Source: Cyanobium sp. FACHB-13342 (GTDB taxonomy: Bacteria > Cyanobacteriota > Cyanobacteriia > PCC-6307 > Cyanobiaceae). From it: a stretch of 64,000 nt of DNA. Under the pieces are notes generated by a model. The model ran no database searches, was not told the DNA's origin, and saw nothing but the letters and a program-made list of their open reading frames with translations. Position 1 is the stretch's first letter, and every line of letters starts with the position of its first letter. Below are positions 1 through 8,217 of this stretch, in pieces. The stretch spans positions 53,787 through 117,786 of the forward strand of contig NZ_JACJRT010000006.1 in the NCBI RefSeq assembly GCF_014697415.1. Direction: 5' to 3'. Made by a program: the position numbers and the translations under genes.

Positions 1-1
1 G

Positions 2-58
2 GCGGTGGTCGACGAGCGCGACGCGGACAACGTGAGCGCGATGCTCCCCTACGCCTGA
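2..58 (+). CDS. rpmI: 50S ribosomal protein L35, C-terminal end (partial)
   Basis: The window opens inside a reading frame whose last 18 residues are AVVDERDADNVSAMLPYA followed by TGA. Bacterial L35 proteins end in a similar V...D...V..MLPY tail, and rpmI normally sits directly before rplT, as here. L35 is a small basic protein of the large ribosomal subunit. Only the tail is present, so identification rests on that ending and on the neighbour; the 5' part lies outside the window. Confidence 0.8.
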   Translation, partial: AVVDERDADNVSAMLPYA

Positions 59-108
59 TCCCACGGGGCCCCTGCCCGTCCGTTTTCATTTTTTCCTGAT
101 TCCCTGCC

Positions 109-456
109 ATGGCTCGCGTCAAGAGGGGCAACGTTGCCCGCAAACGCCGTAACAAGATCCTTCGCCTCGCCCGCGGCTTCCGCGGTGGCAACGGCTCCCT
201 CTTCCGCACCGCCAACCAGCGGGTGATGAAGGCGCTTTGCAACGCCTACCGGGACCGTCGGCGTCGCAAGCGCGACTTCCGCCGCCTTTGGATTGCCCGC
301 ATCAACGCGGCTGCACGCCTGAACGGTCTGAGCTACAGCCGCCTGATGGGTGGCCTGAAAAAAGCCGACGTGCGCCTCAATCGCAAGATGCTGGCCCAGC
401 TGGCCGTGGTCGATCCCGGCAGCTTCACCAGCGTGGTGGGTGCCGCCAAAAACTGA
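109..456 (+). CDS. rplT: 50S ribosomal protein L20
   Basis: This 115-residue, strongly basic protein has the full L20 pattern, starting [18 protein letters not shown] and continuing with RGFRGG and a long Arg/Lys-rich helix around residues 45-65. L20 binds 23S rRNA early in assembly of the large subunit and is essential for it. Length matches the family (about 115-118). It follows rpmI by about 50 bases, the usual rpmI-rplT transcription unit. Start is the ATG at 109, preceded by a T-rich stretch rather than a strong ribosome binding site. Confidence 0.98.
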   Translation: MARVKRGNVARKRRNKILRLARGFRGGNGSLFRTANQRVMKALCNAYRDRRRRKRDFRRLWIARINAAARLNGLSYSRLMGGLKKADVRLNRKMLAQLAVVDPGSFTSVVGAAKN

Positions 457-475
457 GTCCCCCCGGTAGGTCCCC

Positions 476-1018
476 TTGGACGCCCTCCTTCCGCAGGCCT
501 ACCTGATTGGGCTGATTGTTCTTCTCGGGGTCGCCGCGATCGTGGTGGCCCGCCAAATCTGGCGGGTGCGTGCCGATGAGGTCACGCTGGCCAAGTTGGA
601 ACGCAACGACAGCGCCAAGCCCTCCGATGCCGCCAGCTTGTATGAACTGGGTTCGGTGCAGCTGCGCAAGCGGCTCTATGGGCAAGCCGCCGAATCCCTA
701 AAGCAGGCCCTGAAGAAGGCAGAAGCCGAAAAGGAGCCGGCCGAAGCCAGGGCGGTGATCCAAAACGCCCTCGGATTTGCCCTCGCCGCCCAAAACAATT
801 ACAAAGCCGCCATGCGCCACTACAAACTGGCGCTTGAGGCCAAACCCGCCTACCCAGTGGCCCTCAACAACCTGGCCTACGCCCTCGAAAAGCAGCTCAA
901 ATGGGAAGAGGCCAGGGAGACCTACGAACGGGTCCTTGGCTTGGATGCCACCAACAAGACGGCGCGCAAACGGCTCAAGCTTCTCGAACGCAAGGTCGGC
1001 ACTGACAAGGTGGCCTGA
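476..1018 (+). CDS. Ycf37-like TPR membrane protein (photosystem I related)
   Basis: The 180-residue product has one N-terminal membrane segment (about residues 8-26) followed by three tetratricopeptide repeats (roughly 50-160; for example ALNNLAYALEKQLKWEEARE). This build and size match cyanobacterial Ycf37, a thylakoid TPR protein implicated in photosystem I assembly or stability; the assignment is by architecture and by its position behind rplT, where picocyanobacteria carry such a gene. A TTG at 476 is the only start in this frame that keeps the membrane segment, with GGTAGG five bases upstream. It could instead be a different membrane-anchored TPR protein. Confidence 0.7.
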   Translation: MDALLPQAYLIGLIVLLGVAAIVVARQIWRVRADEVTLAKLERNDSAKPSDAASLYELGSVQLRKRLYGQAAESLKQALKKAEAEKEPAEARAVIQNALGFALAAQNNYKAAMRHYKLALEAKPAYPVALNNLAYALEKQLKWEEARETYERVLGLDATNKTARKRLKLLERKVGTDKVA

Positions 1019-1049
1019 ACGGCGCGTCCAGGCCCTTCGTGCCTACCGC

Positions 1050-1694
1050 TCACCAGAGTCCGCGGACCGCGGATCCGGAGCCTGCGCCTGAGCCTGACCC
1101 ATAGGCATTGCGGCTGGTGGCCGTTCGGGTGGTGCTGACGGGCCGCAGATCGAGGCGACCACCTCGGCTGGTCAGTCGGGGAGCTTGCCAGCCGGACAGC
1201 TGCAGGCCCTCCAGACCGGTGAACACCCCACCCAGCTCCAGACCTGCGACATCGCACTGACACAGCACCAACAGATCCAGCTGGTCAGACTCGGCATTGA
1301 GATTGCCCTGCACGGGAGTGGTCACCCCCCCCACGGTGAGCTCACCCCGCAGGTCAATCATCTGGCCCATCGGCCGGGCCGAAGCCAACCGCAGCTCGGC
1401 GTTGACGGTCTGGGAATTGTCGAAAGACTGATACACCCCGCTCCAGGTGAGGGGCAGATCCACCGCCAGCAGCTGGGCGCGGGCGACGGGATCGAAGGTT
1501 TCGGCCCCACCCAGACCACTGAGGGACTCCCCGCCGGAGCTGGCGGCCGCGGGGGCCATGAAGGGGACGAAGGCCTCACTGGCCAGGGGTGTGGCCGCCC
1601 GCGCCGGGGACTGCAGCTGCGGCACCCCAAGGAGTGGAAGAACGGCCAGGGGCACAAAAGCCAGGGGCACGGCAGCCCGAACAACGACGGACAC
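1050..1694 (-). CDS. conserved exported protein of unknown function
   Basis: The 214-residue product starts at GTG 1694 with a hydrophobic export signal (about residues 5-33, ending near SPARA). The mature part holds a beta-rich section (about 60-170: LPLTWSGVYQSFDNSQT..., then alternating hydrophobic strands with two Cys in VLCQCDVAG), then an unstructured Ser/Gly-rich tail. I do not recognise a named domain. It lies opposite to and between the Ycf37-like gene and thiG and shares a 59-base divergent upstream region with thiG. Function is unknown; a periplasmic or lumenal location is inferred from the signal peptide only. Confidence 0.65.
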   Translation of the reverse strand: MSVVVRAAVPLAFVPLAVLPLLGVPQLQSPARAATPLASEAFVPFMAPAAASSGGESLSGLGGAETFDPVARAQLLAVDLPLTWSGVYQSFDNSQTVNAELRLASARPMGQMIDLRGELTVGGVTTPVQGNLNAESDQLDLLVLCQCDVAGLELGGVFTGLEGLQLSGWQAPRLTSRGGRLDLRPVSTTRTATSRNAYGSGSGAGSGSAVRGLW

Positions 1695-1753
1695 GACGGA
1701 GGGGAACCAACTGATGGGAGGCTAGGACCGTTGCCGAGATCTGGCCCTGTTCC

Positions 1754-2608
1754 GTGGTCACCACAGCCCCCCCCAGCGATCCGCACACCGATTCGCACCC
1801 GGATCCAGCCCCACGCCAGGACCCACTGCTGATCGGTGGCCGCCATTTTGGCAGCCGGTTGATGACCGGCACGGGCAAATATCCAAGCCTGGCGGCGATG
1901 CAGGCCAGCCTCGTGGCCAGTGGCTGCGAGATCGTCACCGTGGCGGTGCGACGGGTGCAAAGCCAGGCCGACGGCCACCAGGGGCTGATGGAGGCGATCG
2001 ACTGGACCCGCATCTGGATGCTGCCCAACACGGCCGGCTGCGCCACCGCCGAGGAGGCCATCCGGGTGGCCCGACTGGGTCGGGAGCTGGCCAAGCTGGC
2101 CGGCCAGGAGGACAACACCTTCGTGAAGCTGGAGGTGATCCCCGATACAAAACACCTGCTGCCCGACCCATTCGGAACCCTGGAAGCGGCCGAGCAGCTG
2201 GTGAAAGAGGGATTCACGGTGCTGCCCTACATCAACGCCGATCCGCTGCTGGCCAAACGACTCGAGGAGGCGGGCTGTGCCACGGTCATGCCGCTGGGGT
2301 CGCCGATCGGCTCGGGCCAGGGCATCCGCAACGCCGCCAACATCGCCCTGATCATCGAGAACGCGGCCGTCCCGGTGGTGGTGGATGCCGGCATCGGCGT
2401 GCCCAGCGAGGCCGCCCAGGCCATGGAGATGGGGGCTGACGCCCTGCTGATCAACAGCGCCATCGCCCTGGCGGGCGATCCCCCGGCCATGGCGCGGGCC
2501 ATGGCCCTGGCCACCGAAGCTGGTCGGAGTGCCTTCCAGGCCGGCCGGTTACCCGTGAGGGGGCAGGCGAGCGCCAGTTCGCCCAGCTCCGGACGGGTGG
2601 GCAGCTGA
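1754..2608 (+). CDS. thiG: thiazole synthase ThiG
   Basis: ThiG condenses 1-deoxy-D-xylulose 5-phosphate, dehydroglycine and sulfur from ThiS thiocarboxylate to form the thiazole phosphate of thiamin. The 284-residue product shows the TIM-barrel signature motifs: [22 protein letters not shown], the Schiff-base lysine in VKLEVIPD (about Lys125), and the phosphate-binding GIGVPSEA loop. The first 24 residues are a Pro/Asp-rich extension of little significance; GTG 1754 is the furthest start, and the conserved core begins at about residue 25. A Ser-rich tail follows the core. It precedes the small psb34 gene. Confidence 0.96.
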   Translation: MVTTAPPSDPHTDSHPDPAPRQDPLLIGGRHFGSRLMTGTGKYPSLAAMQASLVASGCEIVTVAVRRVQSQADGHQGLMEAIDWTRIWMLPNTAGCATAEEAIRVARLGRELAKLAGQEDNTFVKLEVIPDTKHLLPDPFGTLEAAEQLVKEGFTVLPYINADPLLAKRLEEAGCATVMPLGSPIGSGQGIRNAANIALIIENAAVPVVVDAGIGVPSEAAQAMEMGADALLINSAIALAGDPPAMARAMALATEAGRSAFQAGRLPVRGQASASSPSSGRVGS

Positions 2609-2709
2609 CGCCCTCGGCCACAGGCCGGGCGCTCTGTGACGATCCATGCCAGGGCCTGGGCAGCCAGGGACAGCATCCATAAGTTGATCGTCCTTGCGCA
2701 CCCTCTCCC

Positions 2710-2877
2710 ATGCAAGTGACTGAAGAAGACGGCGGCAGGCTCAACGCCTTCGCCCGCGAACCCCGCATGGTGGTGATGGACCGGGCTGAAGCCAGCGCCT
2801 CCAACTCCCGCCTGCTGCTGATCGGCGGAGCCGTGCTGGTGGCGGTCCTGGTGCTGGTGGCCACCTGGATCAGCTGA
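2710..2877 (+). CDS. Psb34-like small photosystem II assembly protein
   Basis: A 55-residue protein from ATG 2710 to TGA 2877. Its N-terminus TEEDGGRLNAFAREPRM resembles the Hlip-like N-terminal arm of Psb34 (Synechocystis ssl1498), and it ends with a single membrane helix (about residues 34-53). Psb34 binds photosystem II intermediates at CP47 during assembly or repair. The match is from memory of the motif (E-x-G-G-x-L-N-x-[FY]-A-x-E-P) plus the identical layout, so the exact name is probable, not certain; a one-helix high-light-inducible-type protein is the alternative. It lacks the chlorophyll-binding ExxNxR motif in its helix, which argues against a true Hlip. It lies 101 bases behind thiG and 96 before sqdB. 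Confidence 0.7.
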   Translation: MQVTEEDGGRLNAFAREPRMVVMDRAEASASNSRLLLIGGAVLVAVLVLVATWIS

Positions 2878-2973
2878 GCCCTAGGCCGAACGCCTGTAGT
2901 AGCTTGCGAGGCAGAGCACCCGCTCGTCCTGCTGGAGTTGGGTTCACGGAATGAGTTCGGCATGGGGGTTGCG

Positions 2974-4167
2974 ATGAAGGTCTTCGTTCTCGGCGGCGAC
3001 GGCTTCTGCGGTTGGCCCTGTGCGGTGAACCTGGCCGACGCTGGCCACGAGGTCGTCATCCTCGACAACCTCAGCCGCCGCAAGATCGACATCGATCTGG
3101 AGGTGGAGTCGCTCACGCCGATCGCCACCATGGGCGACCGCCTCAGGGCCTGGGAGCAGGTGGGCGGCAAGCCGATGCGGTTCGTGCACCTCGACCTGGC
3201 CCACGAGTACCAGCGGCTGGTGGATCTCCTTCTGGCGGAGCGTCCTGATGCAGTCGTCCACTTCGCCGAGCAGCGGGCCGCCCCCTACTCGATGAAGAGC
3301 AGCGCCACCAAGCGCTACACCGTTGACAACAACGTCAACGGCACCCACAACCTGCTAGCCGCCATCGTGGAGAGCGGCCTCGACATTCACATCGTGCACC
3401 TGGGCACGATGGGGGTGTACGGCTACGGCTCCCACCGCGGCGCCACCATCCCGGAGGGCTACCTCAAGGTGGAGGTGCCCCAGCCCGACGGCTCGCGCTT
3501 TGAAGAGGAAATCCTGCACCCGGCGAGTCCGGGCAGCGTCTACCACATGACCAAGACGCTGGATCAGCTGCTGTTCCTCTACTACAACAAGAACGACCAG
3601 GTCCGCATCACCGACCTGCACCAGGGCATCGTCTGGGGCACCAATACGGAGGCCACCGAGCGGGATCCCCGGCTCACCAACCGCTTCGACTACGACGGCG
3701 ACTACGGCACCGTGCTCAACCGCTTCCTGATGCAGGCGGCGATCGGCTACCCCCTCACCGTGCATGGCACCGGCGGCCAGACCCGCGCCTTCATCCACAT
3801 CCGCGACTCGGTGAAGTGCGTGCAACTGGCCCTGGAGAACCCGCCGGAGCGGGGCGAGCGGGTGAAGATCTTCAACCAGATGACCGAAAGCCACCAGGTG
3901 GGCGAGCTGGCCCGCAAGGTGGCTGCCCTGACAGGTGCCGAGATCAACTACCTGCCCAACCCCCGCAATGAGGCCGTCGAAAACGACCTGATCGTGGACA
4001 ACCGCTGCTTCATCGAGCTGGGCCTCAATCCCACCACCCTCGATGACGGCCTGTTGGCGGAAGTGGTGGATGTGGCCCGCCGCTGGGCCGATCGCTGTGA
4101 CCGCAGCCGCATCCCCTGTGTGTCGGCTTGGACCCGCACCCAGGCCCAGGCCATTCAGACGGCCTGA
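2974..4167 (+). CDS. sqdB: UDP-sulfoquinovose synthase SqdB
   Basis: SqdB converts UDP-glucose and sulfite into UDP-sulfoquinovose, the head-group donor for the thylakoid sulfolipid SQDG. The 397-residue protein is an extended short-chain dehydrogenase: GGDGFCGW at residues 7-14 binds NAD, and the catalytic triad is visible as Thr145 (HLGTMGVYG), Tyr190 and Lys194 (VYHMTK). ATG 2974 is chosen because known SqdB proteins begin with M-[KR]-V-x-V-x-G-G-D-G; upstream in-frame starts at 2938 and 2962 only add residues. The sqdX gene starts 17 bases after its stop, so the two form an operon. Confidence 0.97.
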   Translation: MKVFVLGGDGFCGWPCAVNLADAGHEVVILDNLSRRKIDIDLEVESLTPIATMGDRLRAWEQVGGKPMRFVHLDLAHEYQRLVDLLLAERPDAVVHFAEQRAAPYSMKSSATKRYTVDNNVNGTHNLLAAIVESGLDIHIVHLGTMGVYGYGSHRGATIPEGYLKVEVPQPDGSRFEEEILHPASPGSVYHMTKTLDQLLFLYYNKNDQVRITDLHQGIVWGTNTEATERDPRLTNRFDYDGDYGTVLNRFLMQAAIGYPLTVHGTGGQTRAFIHIRDSVKCVQLALENPPERGERVKIFNQMTESHQVGELARKVAALTGAEINYLPNPRNEAVENDLIVDNRCFIELGLNPTTLDDGLLAEVVDVARRWADRCDRSRIPCVSAWTRTQAQAIQTA

Positions 4168-4184
4168 GGCGCCCCAGATCACCC

Positions 4185-5321
4185 TTGAAGATCGCCTTTT
4201 TCACCGAGACCTTCCTGCCCAAGGTTGACGGGATCGTCACCCGCCTCACCAAGACGGTGCAGCACCTGGTGGCCGCCGGCGACGACGTGCTGATCTTCTG
4301 CCCGGAGGGGGCCCCCGACACCTACATGGGGGCGCAGGTGGTTGGGGTGCCGGCCATGCCGCTGCCCCTCTACCCCGAGCTGAAACTGGCCCTGCCGCGG
4401 CCAGCCGTGGCCGAAGCCCTGGACCGCTTCCAGCCTGACCTCGTCCACGTGGTGAACCCGGCGGTGCTGGGCCTCGGGGGCATCTGGCTGGCCAAGACCA
4501 AGGCCTACCCCCTGGTGGCCAGCTACCACACCCACCTGCCCAAATACCTGGAGCACTACGGCATGGGCATGCTGGAACCCCTGCTGTGGGAGCTGCTCAA
4601 GGCCGCCCACAACCAGGCCCGGCTCAACCTCTGCACCTCGACAGCGATGGTGCAGGAGCTGAGCGAGAAGGGGATCCAGCACACCGACCTCTGGCAGCGG
4701 GGCGTCGACACCGACCTGTTCCAGCCGGCCCTGCGCTCCGATGCCATGCGGGCCCGGCTGCTCAATGGCCAGAGCGACACCGGCAAGCTGCTGCTCTACA
4801 TCGGTCGCCTCTCGGCCGAGAAACAGATCGAACGGATCCGCCCCGTGCTCGAGGCCATGCCCGAGGCCCGGCTGGCCCTGGTGGGGGATGGCCCCTACCG
4901 CCAGCAACTGGAAAAGATCTTCGCCGGCACCCCCACCCACTTCGTCGGCTACCTGGCCGGTGAAGAGCTGGCCGCCGCCTACGCCAGTGGCGACGCCTTC
5001 CTGTTCCCCTCCAGCACCGAAACCCTGGGCCTGGTGCTTCTGGAAGCCATGGCAGCGGGCTGCCCCGTGGTGGGAGCCAACCGGGGCGGCATTCCGGACA
5101 TCGTCAGCGATGGGGTGAATGGCTGCCTCTACGAGCCGAACCAGGAGGGCAGCCTGGCGGCCGCGGTGGAACGGCTGCTGGGCGATGCCAGCCAGCGCTC
5201 CCAGCTCCGCCGCAACGCCCGCGAGGAAGCCGAGCGCTGGGGCTGGGCCGGGGCCACCGAGCAGCTCCGCGGCTACTACCGCCGGCTGCTGGACCATCCC
5301 GAACTGCAACTCGTCGCCTGA
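4185..5321 (+). CDS. sqdX: sulfoquinovosyltransferase SqdX (glycosyltransferase family 4)
   Basis: SqdX transfers sulfoquinovose from UDP-sulfoquinovose to diacylglycerol, the last step of SQDG synthesis. The 378-residue protein has the GT4 N-terminal start LKIAFFTETFLPKVDG, the acceptor-side HTHLPKY motif, GRLSAEKQIE, and the donor-binding E-x7-E motif in ETLGLVLLEAMAAGCPVVG. Start is TTG 4185, where similarity to GT4 proteins begins; a longer frame from 4128 would overlap the end of sqdB. The direct sqdB-sqdX tandem separates this from other glycosyltransferases. Confidence 0.94.
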   Translation: MKIAFFTETFLPKVDGIVTRLTKTVQHLVAAGDDVLIFCPEGAPDTYMGAQVVGVPAMPLPLYPELKLALPRPAVAEALDRFQPDLVHVVNPAVLGLGGIWLAKTKAYPLVASYHTHLPKYLEHYGMGMLEPLLWELLKAAHNQARLNLCTSTAMVQELSEKGIQHTDLWQRGVDTDLFQPALRSDAMRARLLNGQSDTGKLLLYIGRLSAEKQIERIRPVLEAMPEARLALVGDGPYRQQLEKIFAGTPTHFVGYLAGEELAAAYASGDAFLFPSSTETLGLVLLEAMAAGCPVVGANRGGIPDIVSDGVNGCLYEPNQEGSLAAAVERLLGDASQRSQLRRNAREEAERWGWAGATEQLRGYYRRLLDHPELQLVA

Positions 5322-5328
5322 GCCTGAG

Positions 5329-7086
5329 TCAGGAACGGGGCGAGGGGCTGGGGAGACTGCCGCGAAACCAGGTGGTCATCAGCGCCTTCACCATGGGGGC
5401 GGCAACGGTGCCGCCGTAGCCCCCGGAATTTTCACCAAACGCGATGATCACCAGGGTGGGCTTACCGGCAGGGGCGTAGCCGCCGAACCAGGCGTGATCG
5501 GGACGGGGGGGATCCTCTCCGGTGCCGGTTTTACCCGCCACCGGCGGGAGGCTGGGATCGTTGAGCAGCGTGGCGGTGCCATTGGTCACCACCTGGCGCA
5601 GTCCATCGCGCAACACCTGAAGGGTGGCCGGTTTGAGACCGATCCAGATGCGTTCCGTGGGGCGCTCCACCAGGTGGGGCGTCACCAGCCAGCCGCCATT
5701 CGCCACCGCGGCATACAGCCGGGCCATCTGGATCGGCGTCACCTGCAGAGCCCCCTGGCCGATCGCTGAGGTGATCGTGTCCACAGGCGTCCAGGCCTCC
5801 CCCAGCACCTCCCGTTTCCAGGCCTGATCCCCCAGCAGACCCGGCGTCTCCTCCTCCTTCAGCTCAATGCCCGTGACCTGGCCGTAGCCCATGCGCCGGG
5901 CGGCCTTGAACAGCTCATCGGGACCCACCTTGAGCCCCACCTGGTAGTAGAAGGTGTTGCTGCTCACCGCCAGGGCCAAGGGGAAGCCGATCGCCCCATG
6001 GGCGCCGTGGTCGCCGTAGCAGAGGCCGGCGTAGCAGAAGGAATTCATCGTCATCACCTTCGAGCCAGCGGTGTAGCGGCCGGATTCCAGGCCCGCCACC
6101 GTGGTGACGATCTTGAAGGTGCTGGCGGGGGGGAAGCCCTGGAAGGCCCGATTCAACAGGGGGGCCGTCGGCGCGTTGAGGGCGGACCACTGGCTCGTGC
6201 TGGGCGCGGGCGAGAAGACGTTGGGATCAAAGGTGGGCCGACTGGCCAGGGCCCGGATGGCTCCGGTCTGGGGGTCGAGCGCCACGATCGCTCCCTTGCG
6301 CACCCCATCAAGGGCCCGCTCCGCCGCCTGCTGCAGAGCCAGATCGAGGGTGAGGCGCAGGTCCTTGCCGGCCTTGGCGGGTTTTTCGCCCAGGATCCGC
6401 TGCACCTGACCCGCCGCATTCACCTCCACCTGCTGGCCGCCCCATTCCCCACGCAGGTGCGCCTCGTATTGCTTCTCCACGCCACTGCGGCCCACCCGGT
6501 CCAGGATCCGGTAACCCTTGGCTTCGAGCTGGGCGTATTCCTCTTCGGTGATGCCGCTGGTGTAGCCGAGCACGTGGGCTGCCAAGCGCCCATGGGGATA
6601 GCTGCGCAGGATGTCCACATCCACCTCGGCCCCCGCCAACCCGGAGGCCTGCTCCCGGAAACGCAGGACCTGCTCGGGCTTGAGACCACTGGCGAGGGCA
6701 ATACGGAACCCCTCCGCATTGGCACCGCTGCGCCGCCGCGCCTCCAGCTGGGCCGCAGGGACGCCCATCACCGCCACCAGTCGATCGCGCAGGGCGGGCC
6801 ATTGGGCGTCGCTGACCTCCCGGGGCTGGATGTAGAGGTTGTAGGTGAGGCGACTGGTGGCCAGCACCTGGCCATGGCGATCCAGCAGCCGGCCCCGGAT
6901 GGGATTGCGGGCCATCAGGCGGATCCGATTTTCATCGGCCCTGGCCCGGTTTTCAGCGCCATGCAGCAGCTGGAGCCAGGCCAGCCGGGCCACCATGGCC
7001 CCGCAGAACACCAACACCACCGCCAGCAGCAGCGCCGGCTGACGGCCCATGCCGGTGTGGCGCGATGCCCCGGAGACAAACGCCAC
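5329..7086 (-). CDS. mrdA: penicillin-binding protein 2 (peptidoglycan transpeptidase)
   Basis: A 585-residue class B penicillin-binding protein that cross-links peptidoglycan during cell elongation. There is one N-terminal membrane anchor (about residues 17-38), a pedestal domain, and a transpeptidase domain with all three active-site motifs: STFK (Ser322), SSN (375-377) and KTG (519-521). The NPIRGRLLDRHGQVLA segment near residue 61 is typical of the PBP2 pedestal. ATG at residue 13 (7050) is an alternative start. It begins two bases after the stop of the gene at 7089-7490 and is probably cotranscribed with it. Confidence 0.92.
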   Translation of the reverse strand: MAFVSGASRHTGMGRQPALLLAVVLVFCGAMVARLAWLQLLHGAENRARADENRIRLMARNPIRGRLLDRHGQVLATSRLTYNLYIQPREVSDAQWPALRDRLVAVMGVPAAQLEARRRSGANAEGFRIALASGLKPEQVLRFREQASGLAGAEVDVDILRSYPHGRLAAHVLGYTSGITEEEYAQLEAKGYRILDRVGRSGVEKQYEAHLRGEWGGQQVEVNAAGQVQRILGEKPAKAGKDLRLTLDLALQQAAERALDGVRKGAIVALDPQTGAIRALASRPTFDPNVFSPAPSTSQWSALNAPTAPLLNRAFQGFPPASTFKIVTTVAGLESGRYTAGSKVMTMNSFCYAGLCYGDHGAHGAIGFPLALAVSSNTFYYQVGLKVGPDELFKAARRMGYGQVTGIELKEEETPGLLGDQAWKREVLGEAWTPVDTITSAIGQGALQVTPIQMARLYAAVANGGWLVTPHLVERPTERIWIGLKPATLQVLRDGLRQVVTNGTATLLNDPSLPPVAGKTGTGEDPPRPDHAWFGGYAPAGKPTLVIIAFGENSGGYGGTVAAPMVKALMTTWFRGSLPSPSPRS

Positions 7087-7088
7087 GG

Positions 7089-7490
7089 TCAGTTGCCGCC
7101 CCCTTCGGTGGGGTTGGCGAGCCCAAGCCGCTGCTCCAGCAGCTCCAGGCGCCCGGCAATCAGGGCCAGGCCCTGCTGCAAGGCCAGGGCGTCCTGGGGA
7201 TCGGCCCCATGGACATCACCAGCGTCAGGGTGGGCCATCTCGTGCACATCCACCTTCATCACGGGATTGCCCAGACCAGGACTGACCCGATCCAGTCCCT
7301 GCCGCACCTGACTGGCGGCAGGCTCACCCTCCTGGCGCAAGGTGCCGAGGGGATCGGCAGACCGGCCATCAAAGGCCGCCATCACCTCCTGGGCACCGCC
7401 CTTGCGGGCCCGCTCCACCACCGCCAGACCCACGGGCAGGACGTCCTGCATGAGGGTCAGCCGGAGGGCATCAAGGGGATCGGTGGCCAT
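7089..7490 (-). CDS. conserved protein of unknown function
   Basis: A 133-residue soluble protein with no membrane segment. The first half (ATDPLDALRLTLMQDVLPVGLAVVERARKGG) and the last part (ALALQQGLALIAGRLELLEQRLG) are predicted amphipathic helices, the latter with a short coiled-coil look; the middle is less ordered. I do not recognise a domain. It lies immediately before the PBP2 gene with a two-base gap, suggesting translational coupling and possibly a link to cell-wall growth, which is inference from position only. Confidence 0.7.
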   Translation of the reverse strand: MATDPLDALRLTLMQDVLPVGLAVVERARKGGAQEVMAAFDGRSADPLGTLRQEGEPAASQVRQGLDRVSPGLGNPVMKVDVHEMAHPDAGDVHGADPQDALALQQGLALIAGRLELLEQRLGLANPTEGGGN

Positions 7491-7541
7491 GGCGGCAGTC
7501 CTGGCACTGGATCTCCAGTCTGACGCGCCGGCACCCGAACC

Positions 7542-8171
7542 TCAGGGCGCCAACCGCTGAATCCCCGGATCGACGATCACCTGCCGGCAGTTCTGCTGGC
7601 TGCCCCACCACCAGCCAGCCGCCACCGCGATCACCAGAAGGGAGGCCAAGGGCACCAGCGCCTGGCGGGTCACATCAAGGGAGAGCCACTCGCCCCAGGC
7701 CCGCAGGGTGCGCTCGCGATCGAAGCGCCGGCGAGCCTTCTCCTCCTCCTGCTGACGCCGGCGCAGGGAACGGGCCACCCAGCGCTCAAACGACTTTTTC
7801 TTGGTGACCGCCATCTTGCGCTCAACCTCAAGCAGCTGACCGGCCGTGAGCTCGGGGTTGAAGGTGCTGATCAGCTCCAAACTCTTGAGGAACATCTCAA
7901 CGGCGCCATCCTTGGCGGCCCGCTCCGCCTCATCGAGCAACTCCCAGTCGACCTCGGGATAGAAGCGGGCGCGGTTGCTGACGATCTGGTCTTCCATCAA
8001 CTGGCCGGGCTCCCGGAGCCAGCGGTCGGTGTTGGCGTCGAACCGACGCCAATAGAGGAAGGGATTGAGGTAGATGGTCTTGCCGCCCAACAGGATGCTG
8101 TCCTGCTGCAGCCGTCGCTGCATGTCGGAATCGGGAGTTGTCGAGCTGGGGGGCGCGGAGGCGGCAGTCAC
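7542..8171 (-). CDS. conserved tail-anchored membrane protein of unknown function
   Basis: The 209-residue product has a cytoplasmic N-terminal region (GGKTIYLNPFLYWRRFDANTDRWLREPGQLMEDQ), a highly charged helical stretch (about 120-165, rich in Arg/Glu: RRRQQEEEKARRRFDRER) and one C-terminal membrane helix (about 172-192) ending in a short tail with one Cys. The arrangement suggests a peripheral/tail-anchored membrane protein. No known domain is recognised. GTG 8171 is the longest start; ATG 8123 (residue 17) is an alternative. It sits between guaA and the PBP2 pair on the same strand. Confidence 0.75.
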   Translation of the reverse strand: MTAASAPPSSTTPDSDMQRRLQQDSILLGGKTIYLNPFLYWRRFDANTDRWLREPGQLMEDQIVSNRARFYPEVDWELLDEAERAAKDGAVEMFLKSLELISTFNPELTAGQLLEVERKMAVTKKKSFERWVARSLRRRQQEEEKARRRFDRERTLRAWGEWLSLDVTRQALVPLASLLVIAVAAGWWWGSQQNCRQVIVDPGIQRLAP

Positions 8172-8217
8172 GACGGCGGGGCTGGGAGCCGATGGTATCG
8201 AACGTCGACCGGCGGGG

